Shown here: positions 32,485-40,805 of the stretch, in pieces
Numbering within the stretch: position 1 is the first letter of the stretch
Layout of the letters: each line of letters begins with the position of its first letter
Assembly (NCBI GenBank): GCA_017470505.1
Contig: JAFUYO010000020.1
Coordinates: 1 to 64,000 of the forward strand
Direction: 5' to 3'
Source of the DNA: Butyrivibrio sp.
GTDB taxonomy: Bacteria > Bacillota > Clostridia > Lachnospirales > Lachnospiraceae
Length of the DNA stretch: 64,000 nucleotides
Notes under the pieces: generated by a model
The model's database searches: none
Seen by the model: the letters and a program-made list of their open reading frames with translations, nothing else
Told to the model about the DNA's origin: nothing
Made by a program: the position numbers and the translations under genes

Positions 32485-35475
32485 TCAGTTGTATAGAATG
32501 TTCATATCAACATTTCCTGAAATGCCTGCGACAGAGCCCTTGGAGGTGTACTGCCACATGTCATACCTGCTGCCCGTGTAGGTGACGGACGAAGCGTACT
32601 GCGCCAGCCATATCTTGTAATTCGTGATAGAGCCGGTGTTGATATGAGTCGTAAACCATGTCTTATTGGCATATACGCCTGCCCTGTATCCTGCGTTCTG
32701 TATAGTTCCGCAGAAAGCCTTGATATTGGCGGTTCTCTGGCTTGCGCTGATGGCATCGCCCCTGCCGTTGCTGGCCTCTACATCGAGGTATACAGGGAAG
32801 CTCACATTGTAGCCCTTTATCAGACTGATAACCATTGACGCCTCTTCAACAGCCTCAACCTCATTGACGGCCTGGGTAAAGAAGTAAACTCCGACCTTGA
32901 GGCCCGCCGCAGCTGCACCCTGGATATTGGTCCTGAACTTGGGGTCCTCAATGAGTGCTCCTGCGGAGGATCCACGATATCCGCATCTTATAATTACAAA
33001 GTTTACTCCTGAGTTCTTGACCTGTGACCAGTTAATGTTGCCGTTCCACTTGCTGACGTCAATTCCCATGCTGCCGGATGAAGAGCCGAGTGCGCCGTCG
33101 CTTCCGAAGGTGTATTTGGCTCCCTGAATGACCTGCTCGCCGGTCACATAGTTGCCGTTTTTGTCATAATAGTAGGTCTTGCCGTCGATGGTCTGCCATC
33201 CGGTGTACTTGTAGTTTGTAGCGCTGTTTCTGATATATAGCGTCCTGTCAGAGTAGTAATCCTCATAGGTTGCTTCTCTGTATTCATCATCGTCTTTTAC
33301 ATAGACGGTCTTTCCGTTTTTATCCTTCAGTACCGTGCTCTTACTCAGGACCGTGACTTCAATGCTCGCATCCTTGTAGCCCCAGCATGATGCCCAAACG
33401 GTTGTCTTACCGGCTTTTTCACCTTTTATCTTTCCGTCCGAGACGGTGGCAATATCCTCGTCATCCGAATCATAATCCACGTCGAGTGAGGAGTCCTTGG
33501 GAGAAACCTTCACGCTCTCTCCCTGTACAACCGTCACCTTGCTCGCACTCATCTTAAGCTTCTCTTCATCTGTGGAATACTCTTTCGAATCGCTTTCACT
33601 GCTGTTGTCTTTGGTCGATGAATCAGAGCTGCCCTCATCCTTGCTTGAAGCTTCGGAGCTGCTATCGTCCTTACTTGAAGCTTCAGAACTGCCATCGTCC
33701 TTACTTGACCCTTCAGAGCTGCTATTGTCATCTGATTTTTCCGAGCTTCCATCACTGCTCTCATCAGATTCCGAATCAGAGCTGCTGCTGTCGTCAGAGT
33801 CATCCTCTGACAGATTTTCGTTGTCATCCTCGTTCTCAGCAGCAAGCTCCGGACTCGATGAGTCGGGCTCATTGCCTGCATCTGTAGAAGCAGAAACTGA
33901 CTCATCTGTCGTCTTTGCCATTACTGAGGACAGTCTGCTAATTCCCGTTATCGGGAGCTGGGGACCGTTAGCGCCTGTTGTGTGGGCGGTTACGGACCCC
34001 GCATCCGACCGGGCATTGTCAGATATAAACATGCGTTTATAGAGGAGGATCGGGTTTGATGCTGCGTAGCTCTTCAGAGAGCCTGTGACCGTCATGGATG
34101 TGGAGCTCGGATCTGAAATGGTATTCCTGTCCACTTTCTCGTAGGTATAGTCGCCATCCCCGTCGCCATCTACAGCTGTCTTGCTACTCTCCACCCACTC
34201 AACTGTGTCTGTCAGGGCAGACTCCACAACCTGGGCTACAGCAGTGTCCTCAACTGCCGCATTGACCTGCGATTCCTTCTTGATCTCGTTCGATACGTCA
34301 ACCGCCTTCATCTCGACAGTATCCTTGATGGTCAGTGTCTGCGCAGAAGTATCTATCGTGTACTCAGAAAAATCAGCCGGAAGAGCTGAGGGCGTTATCT
34401 TGTACTTGCCTGCTGTCAGGTTGTTCTTGTAGATAATACCGTCCTGGTCGTGATCGTCGTAGGTTACACTGGTTCCATCAGGAGTAACAACAGTCACAAC
34501 AAACGGAACGCTGGCGATGAGCTTACCCGAGTCCGAATTGATAAACTTTATCTTCATGTCGCTCTTTATGGTCTGGAGAGTCATCTTTACCGTGACATCC
34601 TTCACCTCATCGACAGTCTCTTCCTCCTCTTCTTCTTCCTCAAGCATGCCTGCCGCAAGGGCCTTTGCCCTCTCAGCATCTGCAACTGCCAGAAGTCCCA
34701 CAGATCCGACAACGCTGTCCGTATCAAGGTCCGCTCCTACTTCCGCAAAGGCTCCTATTTCCTCAGCCTTTGAAAGAGCCTGCGAGTAAAACGCAAACGT
34801 TGCTATTCCGCCGGCAACAATAACAACCGCAAAAATCGCGGCAGCGCGCTCCGCAAGAGACGCATTCCCAACCGCATCGGCTGCCTTACCTCCAAATGAA
34901 ACAACTGCTTTTTTCGCCTTTGACAGGACTTCCAAAGCCGCAGCGCCTGCGCCCGCAGAGGGCTTCCCTGCTTTTCTGCGGCGAGAACGCTTCCTGCGCC
35001 TACGGTCATTTCCTCTGACCAGCTGCGGCACATCATCCGCTACTTCCTCAGGGTAATCCTCCTCCTCAGGGTAGTCATCTGCGGGCTCATCTTCGGGGTA
35101 GTCCTCCGCACTCTCATCTGCAGGCTCATCTCCAGGATAGTTGTCATCCTCTTCGAGATAGCCCTCCTCGTAGTTTTTTTCGTCCTCAGGGGCGTTTTCT
35201 TCACGATCATCCGAAGTCTCTTCAATTGGTTCTTCTTCCGGATAATCTTCTTCTCTCTCATCAGTCAGCCCTTCAGCCGGCTCCTCTTCGGGATAGTCCT
35301 CTTGAGATTCTTTCCCGTTATCTCCATATACCTCTTCAAACTCCTCGTCGGGATAATCATCCTCGTCGTAGTCATCAGAACTATCGTTTTCATACTCCTT
35401 GTCGAGATCGATTATTTCATCGCGCTGACGAGTTTTTTTATTCTTTTTACCAAACAATCTGAAACCCTTTTTCAT
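32485..35475 (-). CDS. Multi-domain membrane-bound GH25 muramidase
   Basis: A 996-residue protein. Residues 1-150 are a strongly acidic cytosolic region with DYPEEEPAE-type repeats, then an Arg/Lys-rich patch and one membrane helix (about 208-230). Outside follow a beta-sandwich (about 295-395), a Ser/Asp-rich stalk (550-640) with 10-residue repeats, a bacterial Ig-like domain (about 641-710), a short choline-binding-like repeat (YTGWQTIDGKTYYYDKNGNYV, 757-777) and a GH25 lysozyme domain (803-996). The catalytic residues look intact: GIDVSKWNG (Asp806) and YLDVEAS (Asp898, Glu900). It should cleave the glycan strand of peptidoglycan, perhaps making room for the exporter. A TTGCCC/TACAAT promoter precedes it, making it the first gene of the polysaccharide operon. 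Confidence 0.9.
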   Translation of the reverse strand: MKKGFRLFGKKNKKTRQRDEIIDLDKEYENDSSDDYDEDDYPDEEFEEVYGDNGKESQEDYPEEEPAEGLTDEREEDYPEEEPIEETSDDREENAPEDEKNYEEGYLEEDDNYPGDEPADESAEDYPEDEPADDYPEEEDYPEEVADDVPQLVRGNDRRRRKRSRRRKAGKPSAGAGAAALEVLSKAKKAVVSFGGKAADAVGNASLAERAAAIFAVVIVAGGIATFAFYSQALSKAEEIGAFAEVGADLDTDSVVGSVGLLAVADAERAKALAAGMLEEEEEEEETVDEVKDVTVKMTLQTIKSDMKIKFINSDSGKLIASVPFVVTVVTPDGTSVTYDDHDQDGIIYKNNLTAGKYKITPSALPADFSEYTIDTSAQTLTIKDTVEMKAVDVSNEIKKESQVNAAVEDTAVAQVVESALTDTVEWVESSKTAVDGDGDGDYTYEKVDRNTISDPSSTSMTVTGSLKSYAASNPILLYKRMFISDNARSDAGSVTAHTTGANGPQLPITGISRLSSVMAKTTDESVSASTDAGNEPDSSSPELAAENEDDNENLSEDDSDDSSSSDSESDESSDGSSEKSDDNSSSEGSSKDDGSSEASSKDDSSSEASSKDEGSSDSSTKDNSSESDSKEYSTDEEKLKMSASKVTVVQGESVKVSPKDSSLDVDYDSDDEDIATVSDGKIKGEKAGKTTVWASCWGYKDASIEVTVLSKSTVLKDKNGKTVYVKDDDEYREATYEDYYSDRTLYIRNSATNYKYTGWQTIDGKTYYYDKNGNYVTGEQVIQGAKYTFGSDGALGSSSGSMGIDVSKWNGNINWSQVKNSGVNFVIIRCGYRGSSAGALIEDPKFRTNIQGAAAAGLKVGVYFFTQAVNEVEAVEEASMVISLIKGYNVSFPVYLDVEASNGRGDAISASQRTANIKAFCGTIQNAGYRAGVYANKTWFTTHINTGSITNYKIWLAQYASSVTYTGSRYDMWQYTSKGSVAGISGNVDMNILYN
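33601..33720 (-). repeat. Four tandem 30-bp units encoding a Ser/Asp stalk
   Basis: Four in-frame units encode SSEGSSKDDG, SSEASSKDDS, SSEASSKDEG and SSDSSTKDNS (residues 586-625 of the GH25 protein). The DNA units are similar enough to recombine, so stalk length may vary between strains. Confidence 0.85.
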
Positions 35476-35540
35476 ACGCCTTTAATCCCCCAAAACAACA
35501 TCTTGTGCGCAAAAAATCTTTACCACAACATCTTACTCAA

Positions 35541-35569
35541 ATTGTATCATTTAGCGTGCATGTGGGCAA
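35541..35569 (-). promoter_or_regulatory. Promoter of the GH25/polysaccharide operon
   Basis: On the minus strand, TTGCCC (35564-35569), a 17-base spacer and TACAAT (35541-35546). It lies about 65 bases before the GH25 start and after the foldback terminator, so it is well placed to drive the operon running from 35.5 to 8.3 kb. The rest of the 35476-35678 gap shows nothing else clear. Confidence 0.6.
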
Positions 35570-35678
35570 CAACGGGCTTTCATTTTAATATTCTTTGATG
35601 GTATAAATTGCCTACTGAATCATTTTCTCACGCGATCAGCAGCATGATGCGGGCAATTGATGGCAGATAGGTAAGTCA

Positions 35679-35858
35679 GGCCGGACAGGCATAAATCCAG
35701 CTGCGAATCATGTCGACGAGGAGATGATTTATCGGATAAAAAAAAGAATGGCTCACGACTTTTCCGAATAACATGAGAGGAGTGAGCCATTCTTTTTTGA
35801 ATCCTGATAAATCACGACACAGTCGAAGTGAGCAGCTGGATTTATGCCTGTCCCGGCC
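35679..35858. repeat. 180-bp foldback element (MITE-like) between two operons
   Basis: The two halves are imperfect inverted copies. Outer arms: GGCCGG-ACAGGCATAAATCC with AGCTGC from 35679, mirrored by GCAGCTGGATTTATGCCTGT and CCGGCC ending at 35858. Middle arms: TGATTTATC with GATAAATCA. Inner arms: the terminator stem at 35738-35798. Left of 35679 is non-coding sequence, and the EamA stop lies 32 bases to the right. No coding function is apparent. It could be a mobile foldback element or a very long structured terminator. Confidence 0.65.
35738..35798. terminator. Bidirectional intrinsic terminator
   Basis: AAAAAGAATGGCTCAC (to 35756) pairs with GTGAGCCATTCTTTTTT (35782-35798). Stem and poly-A/poly-T tracts work in either direction. 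On the minus strand it should end the operon whose last gene is the EamA protein at 35890-36231. Confidence 0.8.
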
Positions 35859-35889
35859 GTCCCCTTTGGTCAGAAAAGTCCCATTACCA

Positions 35890-36231
35890 TCACGCACGGT
35901 AAAACACCGCAATGCCGCAGATGATAAGGCACACGCCGAGAATCTTGTACAGAGTCACTTTTTCACCGAAGAACACTCTCGAGAGCAGCATCACCATTAT
36001 GTAAGAAACCGGCTCCATCACCACCGCAGCCATGTATCCGAGCCCCTTGTAGCAGAAGATCATTATGGCCATGGATACCACCAGGATAGCATATCCCCCG
36101 ATAACCAGGACATTTAAGTACTCCCTCGCAAAGGATGCGTGCTCTTTTGACGCGCTTTTTTTAAGCAGTATCTGAGAGATGGCTGCCAGGAGCTGTGCAA
36201 AAACAGCCAGAAAGAAAAACATGTTCCTCAT
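35890..36231 (-). CDS. Small EamA/DMT-family transporter subunit (ArnF-like)
   Basis: A 113-residue protein with four predicted membrane helices (FLAVFAQLLAAISQILLK to the end), the size of a half-unit drug/metabolite transporter such as ArnE/ArnF or SMR proteins. ATG 36231 overlaps the stop of the preceding gene (ATGA) and follows AAGGA. The Gly-rich final helix, ILGVCLIICGIAVFY, is typical of EamA domains. Together with its partner it could flip a lipid-linked sugar across the membrane; in other systems ArnE/F do this for undecaprenyl-phosphate-aminoarabinose. Assignment of cargo is inference from the surrounding glycan genes. Confidence 0.75.
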   Translation of the reverse strand: MRNMFFFLAVFAQLLAAISQILLKKSASKEHASFAREYLNVLVIGGYAILVVSMAIMIFCYKGLGYMAAVVMEPVSYIMVMLLSRVFFGEKVTLYKILGVCLIICGIAVFYRA

Positions 36232-36587
36232 TCCTTGCCGGCCTCCTGTCCTATGTTCATCACCATGACTCCCGCCATTACAAGAAGAACCCCGACAGCT
36301 CTTCCCCCGGTGATGCCCTGCGAGAATATCAGAAAGTTCCACAGCATCGACCACAGGAGCGTCATCGCCTTGTTGATATATGCAACCGAGAGCTGGAATC
36401 TCTTAATCGCCTGCTGCCAGAGAATCGCATAAATCGCAAGTACCACGAACTCAAGAGCAAAGAAAAAGATATATCCCACTGATAAAAACTCATACCCGGA
36501 CGCAAGATTCCCGGCAACAGTCGAGAGCGAATACACCACCACGGAGAGCTGTAAAAGAAAATAATCCTTAAGTTTAAACTTATTCAT
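36228..36587 (-). CDS. Small EamA/DMT-family transporter subunit (ArnE-like)
   Basis: A 119-residue protein with four predicted membrane helices: LLQLSVVVYSLSTVAGNLA, GYIFFFALEFVVLAIYAI, an AYINKAMTLLWSMLWNFLIF segment and GVLLVMAGVMVMNIG. The GGRAVGVLLVMAGV block is the EamA signature. Its start codon overlaps the CotH gene by 8 bases and its stop overlaps the next EamA start, so three proteins are coupled. A heterodimer with the following gene product is likely. The role is probably flipping of a polyprenyl-linked sugar rather than drug efflux, judged by context only. Confidence 0.75.
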   Translation of the reverse strand: MNKFKLKDYFLLQLSVVVYSLSTVAGNLASGYEFLSVGYIFFFALEFVVLAIYAILWQQAIKRFQLSVAYINKAMTLLWSMLWNFLIFSQGITGGRAVGVLLVMAGVMVMNIGQEAGKE

Positions 36588-38703
36588 CGGTCATCCCCAT
36601 ATCCTCTTCAAGATACTGCTTAACATACTGTTTTCTGTCCCTTAGAAAGGTATCGATATCACTTAATCTCTCGAGGTAGCTTTTTTCGGCCTCATCCCGG
36701 TCCATGTCAAAGTACCTCATGAGGGATATTATATTCTGGGATCTGTACTCCTCATCCCATTCCACCAGCTTTTTGTGCAGAGCCTCATAGGAGTACTCAT
36801 TGTCCATAAGTTCCATCATCCGGTTGTAGTATTTCTCCCTGAACTCTTCATTTCGATACAGATGCCCGGGAAGATACATGGTGTCCGCAGTCTCGCGGTA
36901 GAGCTCGAAGGTGTTCGTATCAGCATCGCCGAACACGGCATCCATGTCGTAGATGATCCACCTCCACTTTCCACCCATCTCCCTGTACAGCATCTGGTTG
37001 TGGTCGTGGTCTATATCTTCGTTGTCAAAAAATATCATCGTGCAGAAAAAATCTATCAGATTGTCAATATCCACCAGATCACAGAGTATCTCGTAGACCT
37101 CTGGGTCGTCGCCCTCCCCTGCCAGAATGACATCCTTCATGTATGTGTAGCTCTCAAGTGCCTCATCTCCTCCGTACTCGGAGACGCCGTTCTTTATCAG
37201 CCAGAGATTGTTCTCCTCAATCCCGAAGTAGTTCAGAAAATACAGATCGTTATACTGCTCTCTTAAGTTGTAGACTCCCCAGTACTCGCCGTTTACAAAA
37301 AGAGCTGCCTGCCTGTTTCTCTGGATCACAAAACCAAGATCCGCAGCCGCATAGTGCACAAAGGGCTCATCGAATATAACGTCGCTCTCGCCCCTCCTGA
37401 GCCTTACCTTGTCCTCCTTTTCAGCAAAAAACGGCTCCCTGAAGCTGTCCCCTTCATCATAGATATCCCTGGCAAAAAGATTAAGCGACTTCTGAAAGTC
37501 GTAGCGCGATGACTCCCCGGCAATCCTGATCCCTACATTCTGTGAAAAGACAAAGTTGTGGTCCTTGTCAAATACCGTCAGATGCGCCTCTCGCTCCGAC
37601 TCCTTGCCGTATATGCTGGCATTGGTGTACTCGTACCTGTGTACAACCTCACCGTCCTCATTTACAGCCGAGGCCGGAACATCTCTGATATCGAGGTCTT
37701 CGACGCCTGCAAGCCTCCTGTACTCGTCAAACTCCTCTCCCAGGGCAAAGATCCCCCTCTCATAGCCAAAGAGCTCATCCGGGTCAGCCACGAGGGAGAC
37801 GACGGATACTCCTCTATAGTCCTCCCTGCCTCCAAAGCCGCAGAAATAGACGTGGGTTTCAACTTCGCTCTTTTTGCCTGTAAAGATGTTTACCGACATC
37901 GCCCTTATGACGTTGCACTTGTCGATCTTAAAAGAGGGAGGGGTATAGGTGGGATACATGATCTCATTGGCATAGACATTCTCATTTTCTGAAGCGTCAA
38001 AGAGCGTTATGCCGCCCGAGTATTTTTTAGATTCAGTCGTTGGCACACTTCCATCTGTTGTGTAATAGATATTGGTAAAGAGATCTGAAAAGAGCTTTAG
38101 CCTTGTACCTTCATCGTAGAAACCGTCCTCAAGGGAAAACACGGGGCTTTTTCCGGACGGCATCTCAATTTCGGGAGCTGCATTGTTGGAAGTTCCCGGA
38201 GTCGGGCTTTTTACGACAAAGCCCTTCACCCCATCCTCTCTCCTGCAATAGGAGGTGTTGTACTTTAGCTTTGGCACATATATCTCGTCAATTGGATTTC
38301 CGTCTTCATCTCCGAGGAGTAAAAACTCTCCCTCCTTTGAGATGCCAAAGGTGGCATGGAGTTCCCCCGACGAGTCCTTGCCCGAGAGCCACACCAGCAT
38401 GTACCCATGGGCAGGGATATCGGCAAAAAAGGAGTATTTTTTCGAATCATCTTCGTTGTCCGAGAGATAGAGTCTTCCCTGATAGTCGCTGCTCCCGCTG
38501 TTGTAGATCTCCGCAAAATCATAGTATTTTTCATTTTCGTCGCAGATCACGGAAAAGTTGTCAGAGCACACCTCATTGATGACAAGCCCGCCATCTTCCC
38601 TTGGCACACGAAGTGTCCTGTAAAACAGTCCCGCACCCACAAGAAACGCAAGGACAAAAGCGCATATTAAGATTGAATAGAGTTCCTTCTTTTTATTTCT
38701 CAT
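36580..38703 (-). CDS. LTD-chitobiase-like-CotH surface kinase
   Basis: A 707-residue extracytoplasmic protein with an N-terminal membrane anchor (about 9-28). A lamin-tail domain (about 38-172, opening LVINEVCSDNF) is followed by a chitobiase C-terminal-like beta domain (about 188-290, with NIYYTTDGSVPT) and a CotH kinase domain (about 295-690). CotH landmarks are VGIRIAGESSRYDFQKSLNL, FVNGEYWGVYNLRE and WRWIIYDMDAVFG (581-593), so the catalytic aspartates are present. The same three-domain order forms the C-terminus of the 1531-residue fusion at 50020-54615. It overlaps genes on both sides (ATGA with the SGNH gene; 8 bases with EamA). The substrate is unknown. Confidence 0.88.
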   Translation of the reverse strand: MRNKKKELYSILICAFVLAFLVGAGLFYRTLRVPREDGGLVINEVCSDNFSVICDENEKYYDFAEIYNSGSSDYQGRLYLSDNEDDSKKYSFFADIPAHGYMLVWLSGKDSSGELHATFGISKEGEFLLLGDEDGNPIDEIYVPKLKYNTSYCRREDGVKGFVVKSPTPGTSNNAAPEIEMPSGKSPVFSLEDGFYDEGTRLKLFSDLFTNIYYTTDGSVPTTESKKYSGGITLFDASENENVYANEIMYPTYTPPSFKIDKCNVIRAMSVNIFTGKKSEVETHVYFCGFGGREDYRGVSVVSLVADPDELFGYERGIFALGEEFDEYRRLAGVEDLDIRDVPASAVNEDGEVVHRYEYTNASIYGKESEREAHLTVFDKDHNFVFSQNVGIRIAGESSRYDFQKSLNLFARDIYDEGDSFREPFFAEKEDKVRLRRGESDVIFDEPFVHYAAADLGFVIQRNRQAALFVNGEYWGVYNLREQYNDLYFLNYFGIEENNLWLIKNGVSEYGGDEALESYTYMKDVILAGEGDDPEVYEILCDLVDIDNLIDFFCTMIFFDNEDIDHDHNQMLYREMGGKWRWIIYDMDAVFGDADTNTFELYRETADTMYLPGHLYRNEEFREKYYNRMMELMDNEYSYEALHKKLVEWDEEYRSQNIISLMRYFDMDRDEAEKSYLERLSDIDTFLRDRKQYVKQYLEEDMGMTDE

Positions 38704-39677
38704 CTGTCCCTGTAGATAACGTCTGTAAAGTGCTGTGCCATGTGTTCGTTGCAGGCAGCATTGACATGAATATTGTCAAGAAGCCACCCCGAACTGTTGT
38801 CCTCATCGATGGTCCCGTAATAGTTGTCTATAAACGTAACTCCGGTTGCCCCGGACATATCAATCATGAACTGGAGATAGGTCGTGAGCCTCCCGTTCCC
38901 GAAATCATACCTGTCGCCGCTTACCAGCTTTCCGTCTGCATCATAGGCATAGCACATAGGAAAAGACATGCAGACTATCCTGATAAACGGAAAAGCCTTC
39001 TGGATCATCTGGATCCCCGAGTTCAGCGCCCCGCTGTAGGTGATGGGGTCTGAGTCGTCATCGGGGTTCATTCCTATCCTGCGGCTGATGTAATCCTGCG
39101 CGTCGTAGAACACAACCAGTGTGTCAACGCTGTTCATATCAAGCTCTTCAAGCACCGCCGTGTGATCGTCAAAGGTCGAATCGCCAAAGAGCTTGGCAGA
39201 TGAATGCATCCTGGAGAAATCGCCGCTCGAAACAGACTCGCTAACGCTGTAAAAGCTGAAGGCATCGAGGGGATAACTCTCATCAAAAGATGCGTTCTTA
39301 AGGGCAACAGTCGACTGGGTAAAGCCAGCATTTATGCAGGTTGCGCCTGTCTTTTTGGCAACCTTTTCAACAAAGCCGTCCTCATTTTTGTAATATGTTA
39401 AAATGTCATTTCCGAGGAACAGAATTGTCTCTACGCCGTCGTCCTCGTGCATAGCCTTCTTGTCCTCAGGAAGCAGGAACACCTGGTCCAGCACCTCGAC
39501 CTCAAAGTCGCCCTCGACGACTCCTTCTGTCTTAGCCGTTCCCATGTTCCACCTAAGAAGCTTGTACGCCGAAAAAGCAATCACCACCACGATAACAGCG
39601 ATCAGGGCTATATGCACCCATGCAGGTATCCCGTTTTTTTTGGCCGATGTTTTTTTGCTGCCTTTATTCTTTTCCAT
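38700..39677 (-). CDS. Membrane-anchored SGNH-like protein with altered nucleophile motif
   Basis: A 325-residue protein with a Lys-rich cytosolic N-terminus, one membrane helix (about 20-38) and an extracytoplasmic SGNH-type domain. Block I reads ILFLGNDILTYY (about 85-96) where the family has GDS(x): the serine position is aspartate. Block V, DNIHVNAACNEH, keeps the Asp-His pair. VVFYDAQDYI may stand for block III. It may therefore be a non-catalytic or binding homologue of GDSL esterases. ATG 39677 follows GGAG. It is part of the MBOAT-SGNH-CotH run and overlaps the CotH start. Confidence 0.75.
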   Translation of the reverse strand: MEKNKGSKKTSAKKNGIPAWVHIALIAVIVVVIAFSAYKLLRWNMGTAKTEGVVEGDFEVEVLDQVFLLPEDKKAMHEDDGVETILFLGNDILTYYKNEDGFVEKVAKKTGATCINAGFTQSTVALKNASFDESYPLDAFSFYSVSESVSSGDFSRMHSSAKLFGDSTFDDHTAVLEELDMNSVDTLVVFYDAQDYISRRIGMNPDDDSDPITYSGALNSGIQMIQKAFPFIRIVCMSFPMCYAYDADGKLVSGDRYDFGNGRLTTYLQFMIDMSGATGVTFIDNYYGTIDEDNSSGWLLDNIHVNAACNEHMAQHFTDVIYRDR

Positions 39678-39731
39678 ATTTTCTCCGAACCGGTCCGCAA
39701 CAAGCTCATCCGGTCTTTCCTTTCCAAGTTT

Positions 39732-40805
39732 TTACCAGTCCTTTGAGAGGAGCCCTTCATAGTCAAAGCCCTCAACAACCTTTCGCATATTGAGAAGTTC
39801 TTTTTCCATCTGCTCATGGCTCTTTATCTCATAGCGCCCGTCCTTAAAACATTCTACCATAAAGCGGTTTATCTCCGGCTTGTAGTGCGAGTAATCCGCG
39901 TAGTTATTCAGATCAGTTACCTCTCTCATCGTCTGGAAGTAGAACAGACGGACATTCTCATATTTGAGGAGCTCATCCGCAACATACTGATACTGCGCAA
40001 ATGCCGCCTCGTAGAAGTTCTCCTGCTGTAAGTTGTGCCAGTAGAGGATACTGTAGGGCGGGAAAAAGAAATAAAACTGTGTTTCGGGATGCTCCTCAAC
40101 AAAGGGCAGGATGTTTTTGTCGAGATTTGCCTTTGTTGACCTGAGCACTTCCTCCGTGTCTATCACCTCATCCGACTTTGGCGGCTCCTCATAGGTGTGC
40201 ATCACCCACTGAATGTTGTAATAATCAGGCGTCCACCAGCTTGCATAGATTTCCGAGAGGTCCGATCCCTTTTTCTGGATCATGGGCCGCAGGATGTACT
40301 GCAGCAGTACATCCTTGTTCAGGCAGTAGTTTACATCGTTTAAAATGTTCTGATCATAGAGGTACTCCGGAAGCGGGTACTTGGTCTCGTTCGTAGCCGC
40401 AGTCATTGTCGGTATGTCCATGGCAAAAAAGACTGCCCCGACATCCCGCCTCTTCCTTGCGTATGTATCCTTGTCAAAGACAATCGAGAGGATGTTGTAG
40501 TCATCCCTGGGGTACGCCCCGCTGTAACTGAGCTTCAGGGTGTCGTACCCTAAAAGCTCTTTAAAGTCATCCGTGTCGAAATTCACCGTCATGGACGAGC
40601 CTATGATGCAGGCGTTGTAGTCCATGTTTCTCGCCATCCCCGGATTCTGGGAGAGCTGGTTGTCAACGATATACGGAAAACCCTGAAGAGGCCTGTGATA
40701 GTGAAAAAACGGATCGACAAAGACAACCAGCGCGCCGCACAAAAAGAGCAGCGTCAAAACCAGTATGATCAGCGATATAAACAGCCTTCTGTATTGCTTC
40801 TCCAA
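39732..40805 (-). CDS. SGNH/DltD-like membrane-anchored protein
   Basis: A 357-residue protein with an N-terminal membrane helix (about 8-30) and an extracytoplasmic domain. CIIGSSMTVNF (about 66-76) resembles the nucleophile block of DltD/AlgJ-type SGNH proteins, and YADYSHYKPEIN near the C-terminus supplies the Asp-x-x-His pair. Such proteins are partners of MBOAT acyltransferases, one of which is encoded at 42593-44140. The start is TTG at 40805, just after the preceding stop, with ACAAGG upstream; the first ATG would lose the membrane anchor. A role in moving acyl groups onto a surface polymer is inferred. Confidence 0.68.
   Translation of the reverse strand: MEKQYRRLFISLIILVLTLLFLCGALVVFVDPFFHYHRPLQGFPYIVDNQLSQNPGMARNMDYNACIIGSSMTVNFDTDDFKELLGYDTLKLSYSGAYPRDDYNILSIVFDKDTYARKRRDVGAVFFAMDIPTMTAATNETKYPLPEYLYDQNILNDVNYCLNKDVLLQYILRPMIQKKGSDLSEIYASWWTPDYYNIQWVMHTYEEPPKSDEVIDTEEVLRSTKANLDKNILPFVEEHPETQFYFFFPPYSILYWHNLQQENFYEAAFAQYQYVADELLKYENVRLFYFQTMREVTDLNNYADYSHYKPEINRFMVECFKDGRYEIKSHEQMEKELLNMRKVVEGFDYEGLLSKDW

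Noticed and set aside
33943-33957. LPITG sequence in the GH25 protein as a sortase signal
   Set aside because: It lies in the middle of the protein (about residue 507), without a following helix and basic tail, so it is not a cell-wall sorting signal.
33497-34042. Long plus-strand open frame opposite the GH25 gene, rich in Ser and Leu
   Set aside because: It mirrors the Ser/Asp repeat region of the GH25 protein, has no ribosome site and shows no protein family.
35676-35912. Minus-strand open frame across the foldback region
   Set aside because: It runs through an inverted repeat and a terminator and has no recognised domain; treated as non-coding.
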